From: Combretum micranthum
Lineage: Eukaryota > Streptophyta > Magnoliopsida > Myrtales > Combretaceae
DNA length: 64,000 nucleotides
NCBI GenBank assembly: GCA_024138025.1
Contig: JAMXBD010000065.1
Span: forward strand, 1,599,501-1,663,500
Reading direction: 5' to 3'
Position numbers and translations under genes: made by a program. The notes beneath the pieces were generated by a model that saw nothing but the letters and a program-made list of their open reading frames with translations, was not told where the DNA came from and did not search any database. Each line of letters begins with the position of its first letter. Position 1 is the first letter of the stretch. This document shows, one piece after another, positions 33,743-46,504 of this stretch.

Positions 33743-36547
33743 ATGGATTTACATGTAAAGACATCATTTTTATGCTGTCTACTTCTTTTCTGCTTTTTGG
33801 GTTTTGCTTCTCCTTCACATTTCATTTCTGGTAATTACCCTTGTTAACTCTCAACTGGGTTATTTTTTTACCTTTTTATTGAACTCTGTGGCTTCTGATT
33901 TCGTGTTTTTTGATGGAAATTTTGGATCTTTTATCGTTGACAATGCTTATAAATGGTGTTTAATTAATTGGTTGGTTTTTGTTTAGATGGTGTTTTTGGA
34001 TCTCAAGGAGCTGGTGGTCGTAGCATTCTTCAAGCAAAAACTGGTAATTGATTGTTTATTTTTATTGTCTATGTTCGTTTAAGTTGGAAATTGTTCTTTC
34101 TCTGAAGAAAAGGGGGAAAAAATTAAAAGGAAAGAGTTGAGTTATGGAGATCTTGACAGAGTTGGTGTTGTGGTGATGTATGGGCTGCTTCTTCTTCTTC
34201 CTCTTCTTCTTTTTGATAAACTGGATTGCATCAGGTAAAGGGTATGAATGAATTGAGAAATTGTGCGATTCAGGTGTAGTTTGAAGGTGGAAACTGATGA
34301 TTAAGACTTGAATTAGATGTAATTAGCCAGTTGAGGTAGGTTATGAGATATTGATTCAGGATTTCACATGGAAACAAAATGTTAATACATTTATTTCTAG
34401 GAAAATTTTTATGATTTTGGGGACCGTTTTAGGAAAATTTCTAAAAATTTTAGGACCACTGCAAGTGAAGCTTTACTTATGGTGTGTTCGTTTTACTCGA
34501 AACATTTTCTGGAATTTTTTCGATATTTATTATAATCAGAACTCTGAGAGTACTTCTTACCCAAGAACTTTGAGACTAGCAAATATTGCAGCAGAAGTCT
34601 CAAGATGTTGTGATTATTAGTAGCTTTTAATGTCAGGTGATGTTAGTAGGCTAAGCATCCAATGGCTGATGGTGATGGTATAAAATAGAAAATATCCTGT
34701 CACTGCCAGCTGCTTTCCAAAACCAGTTATTTCTAACCTACTAGTTGATGTGACCTCTTGAGATTACAACAAAATATAAGCACTGCAAAAGTTTGACTGT
34801 AAAAAATTAAAAAAAGAAAATTGGAAAACTTTACCTGCGGCAAACATTCCGTAACTTGGTGCATTTGCATCTGACGCATGCTTTATTTACTGGAGATCCA
34901 GTTTAAGATTTGCCCAGAATTGTAATTAGAAGGTGTATTCCTGCAGCTTTTAATTCAGATATAAACTCTTCTTCCAAATATATGTGTATTTTGTTTCTGT
35001 CTAGTTTACTTGCCAAAAATTGCTACTGAATGACTGGTAATTTTCTCAATGATTGTGAATTCTAATGATCTTCTCTGGTCTCCTTCAATGTCTTGCCCCT
35101 TGAACCGTTCTGCCCTTGTCTGCTTCATCTGGCTTGACCGTGCTTGTGTTTGGACATGTAGATTGCTAGTTCTCTAATGTAAATTTCCCAATGCCATGTA
35201 GCTGACAGTCATTCAGAAGTTGAATTGTTGATCATGTTTTTAGGTGTCAGTTATAAAAAACATATCTTAATTTTGTCATTTCAACGTTGAGCTGGCGTTC
35301 CACATACCCATGTGCTTTCATAAATGACCGACTTTTATGGTGAAATCATTCTTTAGGTGTCAAGCCATTGGTCTTAAGAGTTAGGGTCAACTAGAGATTC
35401 CAGCTATTTACATTAGTAGATATTGACACCTGCAGTGTCTCTCTTTAGAGGAAGTGAAGGCATATTCAAAGGGAAAAGTTACTCATGTTTGATATGTTTA
35501 GAGGTGGCATGAAGGATTTCCTGTATCTTCATCTTCTGTTACTATCCAAAGTCAGAAAACTGAAAGGAATAATCATTTGAGTGAGCAAAGGATCTATTTT
35601 TCACTTTTGATTCCCCCGTCAATTAAAAGAAACTGGATAACCTTACTCTTTTCCTCATTCTGCACCTTTGCCCCTTTCTTTCCTATCTATTTCAGGTTGC
35701 CAGTAACTTGTGCATAATTGTTTTTGTGCATGTATCTGCCTTGTCAGTGCACCCTTGTGTTGCTTTCTTTTGGATGCATGTTTCCCTAGGTTGAAATTAT
35801 TGCTGGTTAGCTTACAGCTTATATGGATGATATGTTATGTTGATGATATCATACCCCTATGTTATACCATCTCTAAATTTACATTTAATGGCCAATCTAT
35901 ATGTGATCCCATTGCCCGAGGAAAGGTAAGAAAAAACGGCTATTGATATGAGATCAGAGTGAGGACAGAACATCCAGCATACTTAGACTTTCCTGTCAAA
36001 ATTTGGCTTGGGAGATATCTCAGTTTATAGGTTCTAGTAGACATAGCTTTGCTTGTATCAATAAGAACTGTATGAAATCTTAATTCATTTGCAGCATCTT
36101 TCACTTGACATTTCTTTGTAAAATACAACTCTAGAGGTTCATCCTGATAATTGTTTCATACAACGTGAAGGTTGTACTGTCGACTTTGAAAACCAGAACT
36201 ACACAATCATCACAAGTCAGTGCAAAGGACCTGATTACCCGGCAAACGTTTGCTGTACAGCTTTTAAGGAATTTGCTTGCCCTTTTACGGATCAGATAAA
36301 CGATCTTACCAATGAATGTGCTTCAACTATGTTCAGTTACATAAACCTCTATGGAAGATATCCACCCGGTCTGTTTTCTAGTGAATGTCGTGAAGGGAAA
36401 CAAGGTCTTGATTGCAGTAAAGTTCTATCCTTCTTGCGATCTCAGCAAAATAATCCAAGCAGTGACAGTCATAAGGTAGCATCACCTCAATCAGCACTGC
36501 TTATGCTAACTGGTGGTGTCCTCTTACTACTGTCCCAGTTTTTCTAA
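33743..36547 (+). CDS. LORELEI-like GPI-anchored protein (LLG type), three exons
   Basis: Exons are 33743-33830, 33987-34043 and 36135-36547, all with GT...AG junctions and keeping frame, for about 185 residues. LLG proteins are GPI-anchored co-receptors that escort FERONIA-type kinases and help bind RALF peptides at the cell surface. A signal peptide covers residues 1 to about 28. The conserved module includes NYTIITSQCKGPDYPA, VCC, FACPFTDQINDLTNECA, TMFSYINLYGRYPPGLF and ECREGKQGLDC. An Asn-Tyr-Thr glycosylation site sits in it. The C-terminus is a spacer of about 30 residues plus a hydrophobic tail (LLMLTGGVLLLLSQFF), as expected for GPI attachment. One Cys beyond the usual eight (in HPDNC) lies at the start of exon 3. 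Intron 2 is about 2.1 kb and holds nothing recognisable. Confidence 0.9.
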
Positions 36548-37845
36548 TGGAGAGGTTAGGATAATCCTAATATTATCCTCATGTTTAAAAGCGTTCACTT
36601 GTTAAATATTCATTATCTGCTTCACCGACGTACCTGTCACGTAGTCTGGTGTAATCTCTTAATTAAAACTCATGATATATAATATGGTCTAATATATTTA
36701 CATCAGGGAAGAGATATGTATAATTGCTTCATTATAGTGGAGATTGACCGCCTTCAAATTCAATTTATGTGTTGTTGTATCTTTGTATTATGAAAGGTGT
36801 AAAACCGAACAATGTTTTCTTGTTTTTTTGGTTGTTGTATTGGGGATTACATAGTATGTAATAGTATGAGAATGATGCAATGGAACTTGTGAATCAAATT
36901 GGATTGAAGGTTTTTCAAAGTAGTTGTCTAGTTGCAAAAGCATTTCCTTAGTCGTTATGCTTTAAGCCATTGATCCCATAACAAAGATCCACTTGAGGGG
37001 CTGCTTGGGCATTCCATTATGTTTTGTGTTCTTTTCAGAGTTAGAACAATTTCTCTTCTCATACATGAAATCAAACAAATAGTAAAAAAACAAGAACACC
37101 GGTCTAACATGCTAGATTTGACTTCAATGATGATTCTTCGCGTGAATACCTTCCTTTTGCTCAAGAGTTTCGATGCCAAATCCTACTTATTTCTGTCATG
37201 ATGGATGGTGGAACGTCTACAGTGATATGCCTCCGTAAGTTGCTGAGAGCTAAAAGAGGTTTTTATCCTTCTTGGGCCGTTGTGTTAACTCTTAAGTTTA
37301 ACCTGTTGCTTCGACACCTTCTTTTGTTTGTAATTATCTACTCTGGGACGTTCTGCATATTTGCGTTGTAACCCCATGTCCTTTTATTTTTTCCTCAAGT
37401 AGCCTCGATTTCTACGATTTCATTGAAAGAATCTTTATAGCAAGGTCTAGTGATTAGTTTAACCTACAGAAATAGCAATTTGTATCTTTTGCTCTTGGTC
37501 AGAAAATTACGTGATGTTTATGGAACCATTTATATTGAAAGAAGATACTTATTACATTTTTAAGATGATTGTATGCTCGATCGGGATAAAAAAAATAGTT
37601 AAGTATATAGAAAGGTGAAAAATGGTGATTATTACAACGAAGAAGCACATTAATCTTCAAGTAAAATAAAGCTGTATGTTTTAAATGATATAACAAGAGA
37701 AGTGCTACAATATCAAGTTTATATATGTGTGTGTATGTGTGTATAATAATTAAAAAAAAAATAAACACAGATTTGATAAGAGGACAAACGTTGCAATATA
37801 ATTACAAGAGAGAATACATATCCTTATTTTACTTACATCTCGTAA
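36548..37845. other. 3' region of the LORELEI-like gene and spacer
   Basis: The first few hundred bases should be 3' UTR. Beyond that I see no supported gene. Reading frames at 36955-37201 are short and unrecognised. Confidence 0.35.
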
Positions 37846-38271
37846 CTAAAATTTTTCGTTTAATTTGAACCATAATAAAACATACATTATCTCTGTAGAA
37901 TTATTCTCAGCGAATAAATTTAACAAGTCTATAAAGGACCCATTAACATTTTCAGAGTACTTACTCCTCGTAATAGAAAAAACTGAGACTAAACTGTCCA
38001 GAATGAGCATGTTGTCATTATGAGTAGACATCACCACGCATTGGATTTCACCTACGATCCAATCTAGGATAAGCGGTTTTGACCCACCAATAGACATATC
38101 GGTTCTAGTCTGGGTATAGGTGGGTAGTTCCTGAAACCGTCGGATCACTTGGTCGTTGACCTCAAGACCTGGCGAGTCATATCCCACTACCTTTACATTA
38201 AAAAAAAAACAAAAAAAGCAATCCCCATCCACAACTTTTGACCATAGGTCAATTAAATTACAATCTTCCAA
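37846..38271 (-). CDS. Unrecognised 141-codon reading frame, possibly a decayed fragment
   Basis: I do not recognise this. The frame is unusually long for such AT-rich DNA, and its composition is more protein-like than that of the neighbouring frames, with segments such as VGYDSPGLEVNDQVIRRFQE and LPTYTQTRTDMSIGG. A poly(T) tract on the coding strand (about 38200-38220) produces an FFCFFF stretch that looks inserted between two otherwise plausible segments. There is no signal peptide and no clear domain. It could be a remnant of a mobile or viral-type sequence or a chance frame. Confidence 0.25.
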   Translation of the reverse strand: MEDCNLIDLWSKVVDGDCFFCFFFNVKVVGYDSPGLEVNDQVIRRFQELPTYTQTRTDMSIGGSKPLILDWIVGEIQCVVMSTHNDNMLILDSLVSVFSITRSKYSENVNGSFIDLLNLFAENNSTEIMYVLLWFKLNEKF

Positions 38272-39494
38272 ATGCTATTTAATGTAAACTTTTAATAAAT
38301 CAGTTACTCAACTACTTAATAAAACAATAGAATCAAACATCTAACATTCCAAACATATGTTCATTTTATGATTTTCATAAAGTACACAAGAAAAATATTT
38401 ATCTTGAAGCCTCTGCACCCACATCTAAACAAAAATGAACTCTTCAATTACTTGGGTTGTATTTCATAATTAAAAAAAGAAAAAGAAATTAAACTAAACT
38501 AATAATAAGAAAAATCAAATGCGACCCTCTTGAGTAAAAACTACTTAAAACCTAGGCTTGATCTCTTCTCTTTACTATTTTTGCGTGAAAGGAAAATAAA
38601 AGGTGAAAAAATTGGTCTCTTTTCATTCTCCTTGCTTCCAGAAATGAAAAAGGGAGCATTAAATGAGAAAAGCAAAAGTCCCCACTAAAAGAAAGGAAAA
38701 TGCTAGAAATTTGTTTTGTTTGGCAGAATTTGGGAAAAAAAAAAAAAAAAGGAAAAAAGAAAATGTTCATGGTTCTTGCAGAATTAAGACCAATCCATAA
38801 GACCCGTTGGTTTTTAAAAATCAAGAGCTAATCCGACCTTCATGAGTATGATTACGGTTCCACCTATATAAAACTTGTGAATCGGCCGTTCGGCCATACC
38901 TGAACCGGCTCATGAAAATATCTAATCATAATATGCAAATTTTTCATGAGAAAAATGTTGTGCACCAAAAATGTAGCCTGATGATTTGGGAGTATGTAAT
39001 TGGTGTTATAGCGATGTGACAACCATATGTCTCAGGGTTGATGAATGATTGGATCACATGTGTCGGTAGAATGACTCGAAATAAAAGTTTCGGTGTGTCA
39101 ATTATGGTTATTTCTTATCTATCAGACAAAATGTTTGCTTCAGAACAGGAACTCGGAGTTATGCGTTGGACCAATAATCTTTGTTTAAGAAACAAATGTG
39201 TTATGTTTTCAAATTCATGTCGGAAAGGCTGTTTAGTCATGATCCTAGAGTGGACCATATTGTCAAACTTGTTTTACCGAATTTCCTATTTTTGATAATT
39301 AACGAGTTATAAGAGTAAAGACTTTGCTGGTTTGGGATTATCAATTGTTAGGGTATTTTGGGATTCTCATACGAAAAAAAGGGATTTATAGGTTTGAGCT
39401 TTTAGAATTACTTGCATGATTTAAGGTCATGTACGGTTGTATGTGTCACAGACTCACGAGGAGGAGGTCTAAATTGCAGCTGTAATGAGATAAA
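38272..39494. other. Spacer
   Basis: No gene supported. A 17-bp A run lies near 38735. Reading frames at 38552-38824 and 39038-39295 show no family resemblance. Confidence 0.35.
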
Positions 39495-39502
39495 TCTGGT
39501 AC

Positions 39503-39984
39503 TAGACATCATCACGGGCGGTTCCGAACCGGAAACCGCCCCGAATCGTCACCGGCGGTTCCTGACCCGGGAACCGCCCCGTCGGTGACGGTTCCGAACC
39601 GTCTAAGGACCCGCCGGAACCGGCGGGTCCTAGCGGTTCGCGTGATGGAACCCGGCGGTTCCAACGGTTCGGAACCGCCATATATTTTATTTAAAAAAAA
39701 AAAAGAAAAGAAATGAAGACATGCAGGTTGTTTCTGGGCGTGGGGATTGCTGTTGGGGGGGTAGGGGGTAAGGTTTTGGTTTTTTTCATACTTTTCACCA
39801 GAAAAAAAAGAAAAAAAAGAAAAACGGTTCATGGAACCGAACCGGAACCGCCAGAACCGCGGTTCCTTGGAACCGTGAACCGCCCCGGCTCTGGCGGTTC
39901 CGGTTCCGGTTCCACGAAATGTGGAACCGTGAACCGGCGGTTCCGGTTCGGTTCCGGTTCGGGTCCGAACCGTGCCGACCTCTA
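39503..39984. mobile_element. GC-rich non-autonomous hAT-like element with perfect 8-bp duplication
   Basis: 482 bp. TCTGGTAC is repeated exactly at 39495-39502 and 39985-39992. The left end TAGACATCATCACGGGCGG and the right end reversed TAGAGGTCGGCACGGTTCGG form an imperfect terminal inverted repeat. Both arms are packed with GGTTCCGG/CCGGAACC and CGGTTC words, which makes the arms strikingly GC-rich in this AT-rich window. The middle has an AT-rich A tract. There is no transposase; reading frames inside are repeat artefacts. Confidence 0.9.
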
Positions 39985-39992
39985 TCTGGTAC

Positions 39993-42895
39993 ACACTCCA
40001 CAGAGGCCTAAGGTGAGGCCCATCCTAAAACCAATAGTATTGAGTGCCCAAATAGAAGGTTTTGTAGATAGAGTTAAATGGATAAATTATATTGAAAAGT
40101 AATAACGTTCGAGCTTAAGTTTATTTAAGATTATAATATTTCAAATAATTCATTTGAGGTCATAACGTTTAGAGAAATGGATCAATTAAGATCATTAACA
40201 TGTGTTAATTGAAAAAAATTTAATTAAAAGTTAGAAGATCCATTACGTTGTGATATGTGTTAATAGTGATCTCAATTGATCTACTTCTCTACACGTTTTA
40301 ACTTTAAATAAACTATTCAAAACGTTGTAACATCAAATGAACTTAACTCCAAATGTTATAACATTTGGATATAATTTACCTGGAGTTAAATAGATATAGT
40401 AGTTAAAATGATTGGTAGGATTTAATTATAATTGATAGATTGATTGGATTAATCTTGACATCGCTTCATTTGGACAACATTTATTCACTATGATTTCTTA
40501 TCCTTTCTAGAATTTCTCTGTATTTCCCTTTATAATAATATACTGTCTTGTACAGTGTAGTTCGGCTGACACAGCATTTTTGAGAGGACAGCATCCATAC
40601 AGGAGCATTCAGAACGATAGTCCTGTGACACCCTGACACGTGCATGCTGATGTAGGATCTTAAAGCATCTAGGAATGCCGTATATTTTTTTAGTTGCATG
40701 GACGGATATTATTGTAACTTATGTTTAAAAATCATACCGATGGATCTATATTTAGTATGGTGGATATCTAGATGACTAAAGCTAAACTTGCAGTTCTATA
40801 CCCAATTGCTCTCGGGTTTATAGAATCAAAATGTAAAAATAAAATAGAAAAGCATAAGTTTACCATTTATGTTAAATAATTTTTTAAAAGCTAAAAATAT
40901 GTTTGTCACAATCATAAAAACTTCAAATACAAAATAAATATAAAAAACAAAAAAATTAATTTTTTCTTTTCACAATAATTCTTAATTTATAATACAACAT
41001 AAGTGAAGGGTAAGTAAAGTCAAAATTAAATATCTTTTTTTATTATTATTTTGCTCGAAAAGAGTTACAAAATGAAGGAGAATCATATCTTTTTACTTAT
41101 CCTAAATTCTTAATTATATAAATAAAATAAATAAGTTATCTTGTAAACCCGACAACTAGATCTCGAACATGAATAAAAACTATAAACGGAGAAATAGGGG
41201 GAGAAATTGGAATGTGATAAGAGTTTAAGAGCTTAAATATAGGTATATTGTATATATTTTATCAAATTAAGTAAAATTGTTAAACACACTTAAAAATATA
41301 AGATTTTATTGAATTTATGCATTGATACATTTAAAATCGTAAGATTCTAAGAAAAAAAAAGAAAAAGAAAACCGATTTGATATACGAATTAACTAAAAAA
41401 ACCTCATAAAATTATAAACTTGTATAATTGTATTGGTTGAATCACAAATTTAACAATTATGCTAAACCCGAATTAAACAAAACAATAAAATAATCTAGGA
41501 GATGGTGAGATGGAGCAAGCAAGAGGATACTTATCTTTGGGTTCAGAGCTTGAAGGCATGGACTGTTGTGAGGTCAGTTCCGTAAATAATCTAAAAAGAG
41601 CCGCAAAAGAGACTACGACCAGTGTCACGGGTTGTGTCAGCTCCGACTTTGTCCACACCACAATAACTATGCTACAAAACAAAGTGCATTATGACCAAGC
41701 ATCCAGTGATAACATTTGCATCCCCAACAATTGAACATGGATGTGCAATCAAAGAAGTGCTCCAACTAATAGGAATGGCATCCACTTTATGTTCTGAAAA
41801 GGATATAAATTTTTTTACGCTTATTAAGATATTAAATAAAAAATAAAAAGCAAGAAAACCTTCCTTATATATATATATTTATTTCTTGATAACTAATATA
41901 ATCAAAATTATAAAAAATTTAGAAAATTTTATTTTAAACTCTTAATAAGTATCTCAAAAAGACCTGGTATCATATATTTTTATTATTAATTACGAAGTGG
42001 ATGGTGATGCAACAACATGATGAAAGAGGCAAAAGAGTGTGAGAAATGGATTTTTATCACCCAAAGAAATAAAAATAAAAGGTCAGCGTCCTTATCAACA
42101 TAAGGCACGACACGACACGACGCGGTCCTTTTGTGATAGAAGCCGGTCGATGGAGAATGGCCAAGCATAACCCTACAGATGCTCCTAACTACTTTTGCTG
42201 ATGATCCCTGAAGAGATCTTTCCTTTCTAAAGGACTGGTTGTTAGGTTCTTGCAAGGCAAGTTTTAGGGTTTTGTGGTCTTGTTCGCCCCATAAAGGTAA
42301 GGTTGTCAAAATATAATTGCTTACGTATCTTTAAAATTTTACACATATAGGACAATTCTAGAATACAAAGAGTTCAGATGTAAATTGTAAAAATAGAAAA
42401 GATTCGAAAGAATATTTTGCCTTTAATGTATTTCTCTATTTCCAAATGATGCTGTTGATTGCTCCTAAAAAAAATGGCATCCTTACGCGCATGTTTTTTT
42501 CCTATGCTAGGCTGTAACTTCATATAACATAAATATTTGATGCATATCAACCATCATAAGAAAATAGAGTTTTAGAAACAAAATTTTAATTTTTAAACGT
42601 AAATTTTTATTGCAAAAATCGTTATCACTAATTATATCCTATAGAGAGAAAAGCTATTTTTAGCTAATTAAGGAATAAGGTATATATTATCTATATCATT
42701 AAGAGAACATTAAGAGTTTTGGACTTTACACCCTTATCATCAATAAAAGTTACAAATGTCCTTTAATACTGCATTAGGCTTATTATAATTAGCTAATAAG
42801 GATTTATTGAACTAGTCAAAAAATGTATTTTCTATATATAGTACACAATGCATGCACGCCCTACTAAAATGAATATACTAAAAGGACTTGCATTA

Positions 42896-42949
<54 letters not shown>

Positions 42950-45023
42950 ATTTCTGTCTACTAACTCTTGAAGGTGTAAGTATTAAATTTCTTGAATTCA
43001 CTTAAAAAACAATTTCCTTCTTGTGGAGTTTTACTTTAACATCTTTTCTATTAATAGTGAGACTACTTTTATAAATATTTTATGTCATATTCAAGTAAGA
43101 TTTAGTTCAAACCATCGTCTTCCTTGATTGCTAATTTTTACCGGTAGAATTCTACTCGGAACATTTGGCTTGTGTGCGTAAGTGGGATGCATGCATGTTT
43201 GTTCCCAACTTAAGCCTGATGGTGTTTGCCATGTGCTTTGGGTGGGTGGTGGACTTGCCATTCAGCGACAGACTTGAAATCAATTTTCTCAGATGTTTCA
43301 TATGCGTTTGGAAGCCTGTCGAAAAATGACCATGGACATATCGCTATATAAATATTCAATGATGTGATCTTAGTTGTTTAAATATGTGCATGACAACTTT
43401 TTTTTTTTTTAAAATAAAACAAATATAATATGTTAACACTTTTTTTTTTATCACAGCAGTTGCATGTTTCTTTTATCTTTAAGTATTTATATGCTATTTA
43501 TGTATAATTATTTTATTAGATCATTGATCTTGTTTATTTTATTTATATTTAAAATTGTATTTATATTATTATATTTAATTTTTCATACACATACTACACG
43601 GATGTATTTACCAATTAATTTATATGTATTATTCTGTATATATATAGAAAGAGACTAGTTTACCTAACAATAGATAAAATGAGCCTAAAATAATAGGAAA
43701 AATCAAAGAAAAGACATAAACAATTGTGCGTTCATGGGATAGCCGTCGGTTGCGGAATCACATTGATGGGATATCCTCTTAACACAATTATTTGGTTTTC
43801 CTTTTCAGAAAAAAGAGAATACGATGCACTTGCACGGGGTAAAGAGACGAATGATAAATTTGGAATCACGTCTTTGGGAGATATTCAACATTTTCATATC
43901 ACACAAAAGAGAATATATGTGGTTGCAACCAACAAGTGGAGTCGTTCACTTAATCAACATGACCAGTTCTTCATGTCTATCATGTCATGAACAAAAACAG
44001 TACGATGAAACAGACAAATGGGAAAAATGGTGGGGCAATTGGCTCTTGGTGAGTCTTGACCCGAATGATCACCGAAAGGGTTTCATTCAAGGCATGTTGT
44101 CATATTTGATATTTGAATTTTGATTATGTTTTAATAAAAATGTCTCAACTTTTAATTAATATTTAACTGAAAATTTTAAGTTCAAAGTTACTATTTATGT
44201 TGACTCTTATTTCCTATATGATTATTTAGTAAAAATATTCTATTTCGAATACATATAATTGTTGGAAATATTGGAGTTAATATGAGTAGGGTCCATACTT
44301 ATAAAAATATATACATGATCTAAATAAAATAGTTTTATCAAAAATAATTATTTAAATTACATAGCTATTCATAATTGGTTGGGAAAACAAATTTGATAGA
44401 CAATTCAATACAAAGTTAATATAGCTAATGTAAATGAAATCGAAAAATCCAACTAAGTACTAAATTTAGCAATTTAAAAATATAGATAATTAATTAAAAA
44501 TTTAAAAGTTCATGTATCAAATATGACATTACCTTTTTTTTTCCTTGCTTCATCATATTCTAGTTACACTTGTTAAGAATTAGATAAAGACAATTTTGTT
44601 TATTTAATTTTCTATATAATACTCTATATGTATTATCTTTGATGGTTATATTGAAATTTTTTTTCTATAAAAAAGAAAATAAATATTATTTTACAACTCT
44701 ATTAAGTGTTCCAAAGCGTTCTTATCAAAACCTGACTTTTCTAATGGAGGTACCTACTCAATCTAACCAAAGAAAGAGAAACCAATTACCCAACAATATT
44801 GGGAGAAAACTCCTTTTTATTTTGGTTGGAAGAATCGATTCCAATTATTAACTCCAAGTTAATTTGTATGAGTGCAAACCTTAAAGAAACTAAACATGGA
44901 TGATCTAAAGTTGCAAATGTTTGTCTTAGTTTAATTTTACTAATCTAAATTGACAAGGATGGGAAAATTCATTCTTCCATAAATTTAGAAAAAAAAAAAT
45001 ATTGCCTTTGTGAGGCTATATAT
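39993..45023. other. Long AT-rich spacer
   Basis: No gene I can support in about 5 kb. It contains an ATT microsatellite (42896-42947), CACGA/CGACA repeats near 42108-42122, and less AT-rich islands at 40540-40680, 41500-41740, 42060-42300, 43140-43340 and 43720-44090 whose frames match no family known to me. The end at 44480-44535 (GTTCATGTATCAAATATGAC) resembles one terminus of the Mutator-like MITEs. Confidence 0.35.
42896..42947. repeat. (ATT)n microsatellite
   Basis: About 17 uninterrupted ATT units. Confidence 0.95.
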
Positions 45024-45032
45024 ATTGCTTCA

Positions 45033-45410
45033 AGGTAAATTATACTAAAATGTATCAATGTTTGGAGTTAGTTTATTTAAAGTATTAATGTTTCGAGTTG
45101 TTAAAAAAAAGTAATCAATATTTAGGGGATAATTCATTTAAGTATTAATATTTAAAGTATTTAAAATGGGGAATCAATATTTGCTAAAGTTAGTCAAATA
45201 AGGCATCAATAATTAATCATCAAGGAAAATTAGGGAAAATTAATTGAAAACTAATATAAATATTGGTACCTTAAATAAACTTTGTGAAATTTTAATACCT
45301 CATCTGATTCACTTTGTGAAACGTTGATTCATCTTTTCAACTACTCCAAATGTTGATACCTCAAATAAATTTACCCACCAATGTTAATATCTTCTAACGT
45401 AATTTACCCT
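45033..45410. mobile_element. Mutator-like MITE
   Basis: 378 bp. The left AGGTAAATTATACTAAAATG and the right reversed AGGGTAAATTACGTTAGAAG are inverted, and both arms continue with TATCAAYRTTTGGAGT and TTTATTTRARGTAT. The flanks ATTGCTTCA (45024-45032) and ATTATTTTA (45411-45419) agree at 6 of 9 bases. Confidence 0.65.
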
Positions 45411-45419
45411 ATTATTTTA

Positions 45420-46123
45420 GGTAGACTTTGCTAATAGAGATTTATAGTCTACTACAACGATTATCCACACATCCACTGAACCTAGGCTTGCAAGCGAAGA
45501 CACAATTAATGGATGTTAGGAGTTTGTTCAACATAGACAATCTAATTCTTAAATCAGTAATTGATTCCATAGTAAGAAAGCTTGAAAATTGCAAGAGTGA
45601 AGATATGTGTGTGTATCTCTTACTTGATGTGGCATGGGTTATTTATATTAGTAGTTTGATCATTCTTTGGGAAAGTGAATTAACTCTGACAAGGAAACTG
45701 CCTCCTCATAGTTTTGGAAAGTGAATTCAAGAGGATTTTGTAAGTAAATCTTCCTAGATTAAGAAGCCTTCTACAAACAAGCATGTTAGCTAAAGATAAT
45801 TGGTGAGTTTGGTTTACTTTATCAAAGATCCTATTTGACCTTAGCAAAGAGGAATGGGATCAGCAAGAAGCTATCAAGTCGCCACAAAGCAAGATAGCTC
45901 AACATTTCCTTACAAACCTTATCTAGGGTCATTCCCAAGTTATCATGAACCTTATTAGATTAACCCATGAACTATACAGACGGATCATTGGACCAATAAG
46001 TCAGTCCATAGCCAAAAAAGGCTAGGTTAGACTTAGGGACCCTTAGCAAATTTTCATAGGTGTGTGTGATGGAGGGTTAGGGGTAGGGGATGTATATAGT
46101 ATTACTTTATAATTCATTATATC
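45420..46123. other. Spacer
   Basis: No supported gene. A 98-codon frame at 45428-45724 has no recognisable motif. Confidence 0.3.
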
Positions 46124-46131
46124 ATAGCACT

Positions 46132-46504
46132 TAGAGCTGCAAATGAGTCGGGTCAAGATGATACAGTATTGAACTTGAGTTCGACTTGAAATTCCAAAGC
46201 ATGAGCTCGGCTTGAGCTCAATTGAGTGTAAAATTTTAAGATTAAGTTTAACTTGAAGTAACACTACATAGGTTTGAGCTTAATCGATTAAACTTGTTTA
46301 GTCTCGATTTATTAAAAATATATTTTAATTCTAATTTAAATAATACTAATTCCTAAACTCAATTTGAATTATTAATATTTATACTCAATAGAGCTCGATT
46401 AGACTTGCAAGCTGATCGAGATTGACTATTCTCAAATTGCACTTGAGTAAACATCGAGCCAAGCTTGACTAATTATGAATCGAGTTGGTCCACTTGCACA
46501 TGTA
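46132..46504. mobile_element. Small non-autonomous hAT-like element
   Basis: 373 bp. The left TAGAGCTGCAAATGAG and the right reversed TACATGTGCAAGTGGA share the TGCAARTG core. The flanks ATAGCACT (46124-46131) and ATAGAAAT (46505-46512) agree at 6 of 8. The arms are rich in GAGCTCG, CTTGAG and CGAGCC words, like the elements at 27752 and 50747. Confidence 0.65.

Noticed and set aside
39512..40102. Several Gly/Arg/Pro-rich frames on both strands
   Set aside because: They are translations of the CGGTTC repeats of the GC-rich hAT-like element.
41510..41734. 74-codon frame with a less AT-rich composition
   Set aside because: Both strands give equally plausible short frames and neither matches a family I know; no splice or promoter context.
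41986..42309. 107-codon minus-strand frame
   Set aside because: No motif; it includes a CGACA repeat and a low-complexity end.
43724..44123. Overlapping frames with a DKWEKWWGNW segment
   Set aside because: Two overlapping frames compete, the Trp-rich piece is short, and no flanking domain supports it.
45428..45724. 98-codon frame
   Set aside because: No recognisable domain, no homologous second frame nearby, and an AT-rich codon pattern like the spacer.
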